The notes beneath the pieces were generated by a model, which was not told the origin of the DNA, ran no database searches, and saw only the letters and a program-made list of their open reading frames with translations. The position numbers and the translations under genes were made by a program. Below are positions 61,983 through 64,000 of a stretch of 64,000 bases of DNA, piece after piece; the stretch's first letter is position 1; every line of letters starts with the position of its first letter. Location: NCBI GenBank assembly GCA_028871795.1, contig JAGWMG010000004.1, forward strand, positions 62,001-126,000. The letters run 5' to 3'. Source of the DNA: Alphaproteobacteria bacterium (GTDB lineage: Bacteria > Pseudomonadota > Alphaproteobacteria > Micropepsales > Micropepsaceae).

Positions 61983-62429
61983 TCATGCCGTGGCGGCCAG
62001 CAGGCGGCGCATGTGCCGGAATGTGCCCGGTCGCTTGACGGCGTCGGCGAGGGAATAGCCGTCCAACACCTCAAGGAAGGCGAGCAAGGCCTCTTCGAGC
62101 GGCCCGCGCAGGCCGCAGCCCGCGGCGAGGACACAGCGGTTGCGTTCGCGGTCGAAGCATTCCACAAGCGCAAAATTGTCCTCCGTCGCCCGCACGACCG
62201 CACCAAGATTGATGTCGTCCGGTTGCCTGGTCAGGCGCAAGCCGCCGCCGCGCCCGCGCAGGCTCTCCACGAAACCGGCCTTGACGAGCCGATGCGCCAC
62301 CTTGGTCAGGTGATGGCGCGAGATGGCGTAGCGCCGCGCGGTCTCCGCCACGGTGTGAAGTTCGTCCGGTTCCACGGCCAGCAACATCAGCAGGCGCAAC
62401 GCGAAGTCCGTATACAGCGTCAAGCGCAT
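61983..62429 (-). CDS. nsrR: Rrf2-family regulator, NsrR-like
   Basis: MRLTLYTDFALRLLMLLAVEPDELHTVAETARRYAISRHHLTKVAHRLVKAGFVESLRGRGGGLRL; cysteines ECFDRERNRCVLAAGCGLR. Confidence 0.9.
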   Translation of the reverse strand: MRLTLYTDFALRLLMLLAVEPDELHTVAETARRYAISRHHLTKVAHRLVKAGFVESLRGRGGGLRLTRQPDDINLGAVVRATEDNFALVECFDRERNRCVLAAGCGLRGPLEEALLAFLEVLDGYSLADAVKRPGTFRHMRRLLAATA

Positions 62430-62536
62430 GGCAACGCACCCACGAATTAGGTATCCGATATACCGCGATTGCAAACGGCGCCGCAAACCGATTCGCACGG
62501 TTCGCGAAACGGGCAGGGCGGCGCGCACCCGGCGGC

Positions 62537-63901
62537 TTGAACGATACGACGCCGGGGAAGATGATGGCGCCGTCAACGCAGCGATCGATCATGCAATCAT
62601 TCGTCCAGATTTGGGGCTTGGATCGCCTTCTGCCGATCGTGCCCGGCACATTCCTCTCGTGGATCGAGACCCCCATTTTCCTGAGCCAGTTCGGCATGAT
62701 TGCGGCCTCCGGCGCCATCGCCTTCTGGCTCGGAACGAGAGCCCGGCCGCAGTTGACGAAGCTGGCTCTTCATTCGCTGCCGCGGAGCTGGGCGGCGACC
62801 TTCGTCAGAGTGGCGGTGTCGGTCGCGCCGCCCTTGATCTGGCTGCTGGCGCTTTGGTCCGCGGCCGTGATCGCGAAGCTTGCGGGCGTTGCTCTACCGC
62901 TGGTGAACGCGGGAATCGCTCTTCTGGTCGCCTGGGTCTTCATTCGGTTGCTGTCGTTCTTCGTCCGCAGCCCGCTGGCATCGGCCACGATCTCCGTCGT
63001 CGCCTGGAGCATCGCCGCGCTGAGCATCCTTGGGCTGCTCGATCCGCTGGTGCGCCAGCTCGATGCGTCGGCGATCCGTGTGGGGACCTACCGCCTTTCG
63101 GCTCTGACCGCCTTCAATGCGCTGTTCGCACTGGCCGCGCTGCTGTGGCTGACGACGATCCTGTTCCGCTTCCTGCACCGGCAGATCGCCCGCGCGGAGT
63201 CGCTCACCCCGTCCTTGCAGGTCCTGCTCGTCCAACTGCTGCAGATTTTCCTTCCGGCGCTTGCGGTCGTCATCGCCTTGGCGACCGCCGGCATCGACCT
63301 CACGGCGCTGACCGTCGTTTTCGGCGCCGTCGGCCTGGGCGTCGGCCTCGGCCTGCAGCGGCTGGTGTCGAACCTCGTCGCCGGCTTGACGCTTCTGGCC
63401 GGCAAGACGATCAAGCCCGGCGACATCATCGAATACAAGAACAGCTACGGCTGGGTGACGGCCATGGGCGCGCGCTACGTCACCTTGCGCACGCGCGACG
63501 GTGTCGAGCATCTGGTGCCGAACGATTACTTCCTTGAGAACGGCGTCGAGAACTGGTCCTATTCGGACGTCCGCCTCAGGCTTCACGTGCCGGTGGGCAT
63601 CTCCTACGACTCCGACGTGCGACAGGCGATCGCCCTGTGCGTAGACGCCGCGAAAAGCGTGCAGCGCGTCCTAGAACGCCCCGAACCTTTGTGCCTGGTC
63701 AACGCCTTCGGCGACAGTTCCATCAACCTCGAGATCCGAGTGTGGATCGAGGATGCGCGCAACGGCACTCATAACGTCAAAAGCGAAGTCCTGCTGGCGG
63801 TGTGGGACCGCTTCAAGGAAGCGGGCATCAAATTTCCATTCCCGCAACGCGACGTTCATATCGTCTCCGGGCCGCCCGCCGGCGAAGCGATACGGCCGTG
63901 A
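62537..63901 (+). CDS. MscS-family mechanosensitive ion channel (second in window)
   Basis: FGAVGLGVGLGLQRLVSNLVAGLTLLAGKTIKPGDIIEYKNSYGWVTAMGARYVTLRTRDGVEHLVPNDYFLENGVENWSYSD. Confidence 0.93.
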   Translation: MNDTTPGKMMAPSTQRSIMQSFVQIWGLDRLLPIVPGTFLSWIETPIFLSQFGMIAASGAIAFWLGTRARPQLTKLALHSLPRSWAATFVRVAVSVAPPLIWLLALWSAAVIAKLAGVALPLVNAGIALLVAWVFIRLLSFFVRSPLASATISVVAWSIAALSILGLLDPLVRQLDASAIRVGTYRLSALTAFNALFALAALLWLTTILFRFLHRQIARAESLTPSLQVLLVQLLQIFLPALAVVIALATAGIDLTALTVVFGAVGLGVGLGLQRLVSNLVAGLTLLAGKTIKPGDIIEYKNSYGWVTAMGARYVTLRTRDGVEHLVPNDYFLENGVENWSYSDVRLRLHVPVGISYDSDVRQAIALCVDAAKSVQRVLERPEPLCLVNAFGDSSINLEIRVWIEDARNGTHNVKSEVLLAVWDRFKEAGIKFPFPQRDVHIVSGPPAGEAIRP

Positions 63902-64000
63902 ACGCCGGCATTCCGCCGCTGGAACTGGCCTGGCGGCTTGCTCTTGTCGCCGCGCTCGGCATTTTCCTGGGGCTTGCGTTCGAGGAAACCTACAAGCGCG
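63898..64000 (+). CDS. Partial membrane protein, possibly MgtC/SapB-like (truncated by window end)
   Basis: GTGA overlap with mscS; MNAGIPPLELAWRLALVAALGIFLGLAFEETYKR. Confidence 0.5.
   Translation, partial: MNAGIPPLELAWRLALVAALGIFLGLAFEETYKR

Overview
High-GC alphaproteobacterial chromosome, judged from gene content: C4-pathway hemA, MucR/Ros regulator, LdtR-like MarR, the DUF177-rpmF-plsX-fabH-ihfA-merR block and the nrdR-rib-nusB block. Bases 1 to ~6645 look like the right end of a mobile or accessory island: a conjugation-type ATPase with a C-terminal nuclease-like domain, a GNAT protein, LysR, small accessory ORFs and a tandem-HTH XRE regulator. The island ends abruptly inside a family-2 glycosyltransferase whose N-terminal part is missing. 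The remainder is mostly core genome, with some accessory clusters: an OprO/P-like porin followed by two divergent tandem pstS paralogs, a MarR/HlyD/MFS/dehydrogenase/TetR efflux operon, an otsA/mscS/csp/two-component stress region, a DUF542 (Ric)/NsrR nitrosative-stress pair, and a tightly coupled three-gene cassette (atypical PLP fold-type-I enzyme, ATP-grasp ligase, group II PLP decarboxylase). That cassette is the best candidate for an undescribed system. A duplicated ~117-bp structured element at 56066-56296 is the most notable non-coding signal. Two tRNAs (Thr-UGU, Pro-GGG) are present. No CRISPR array, rRNA or transposase was seen. All family calls come from reading the supplied translations; no database search was run.
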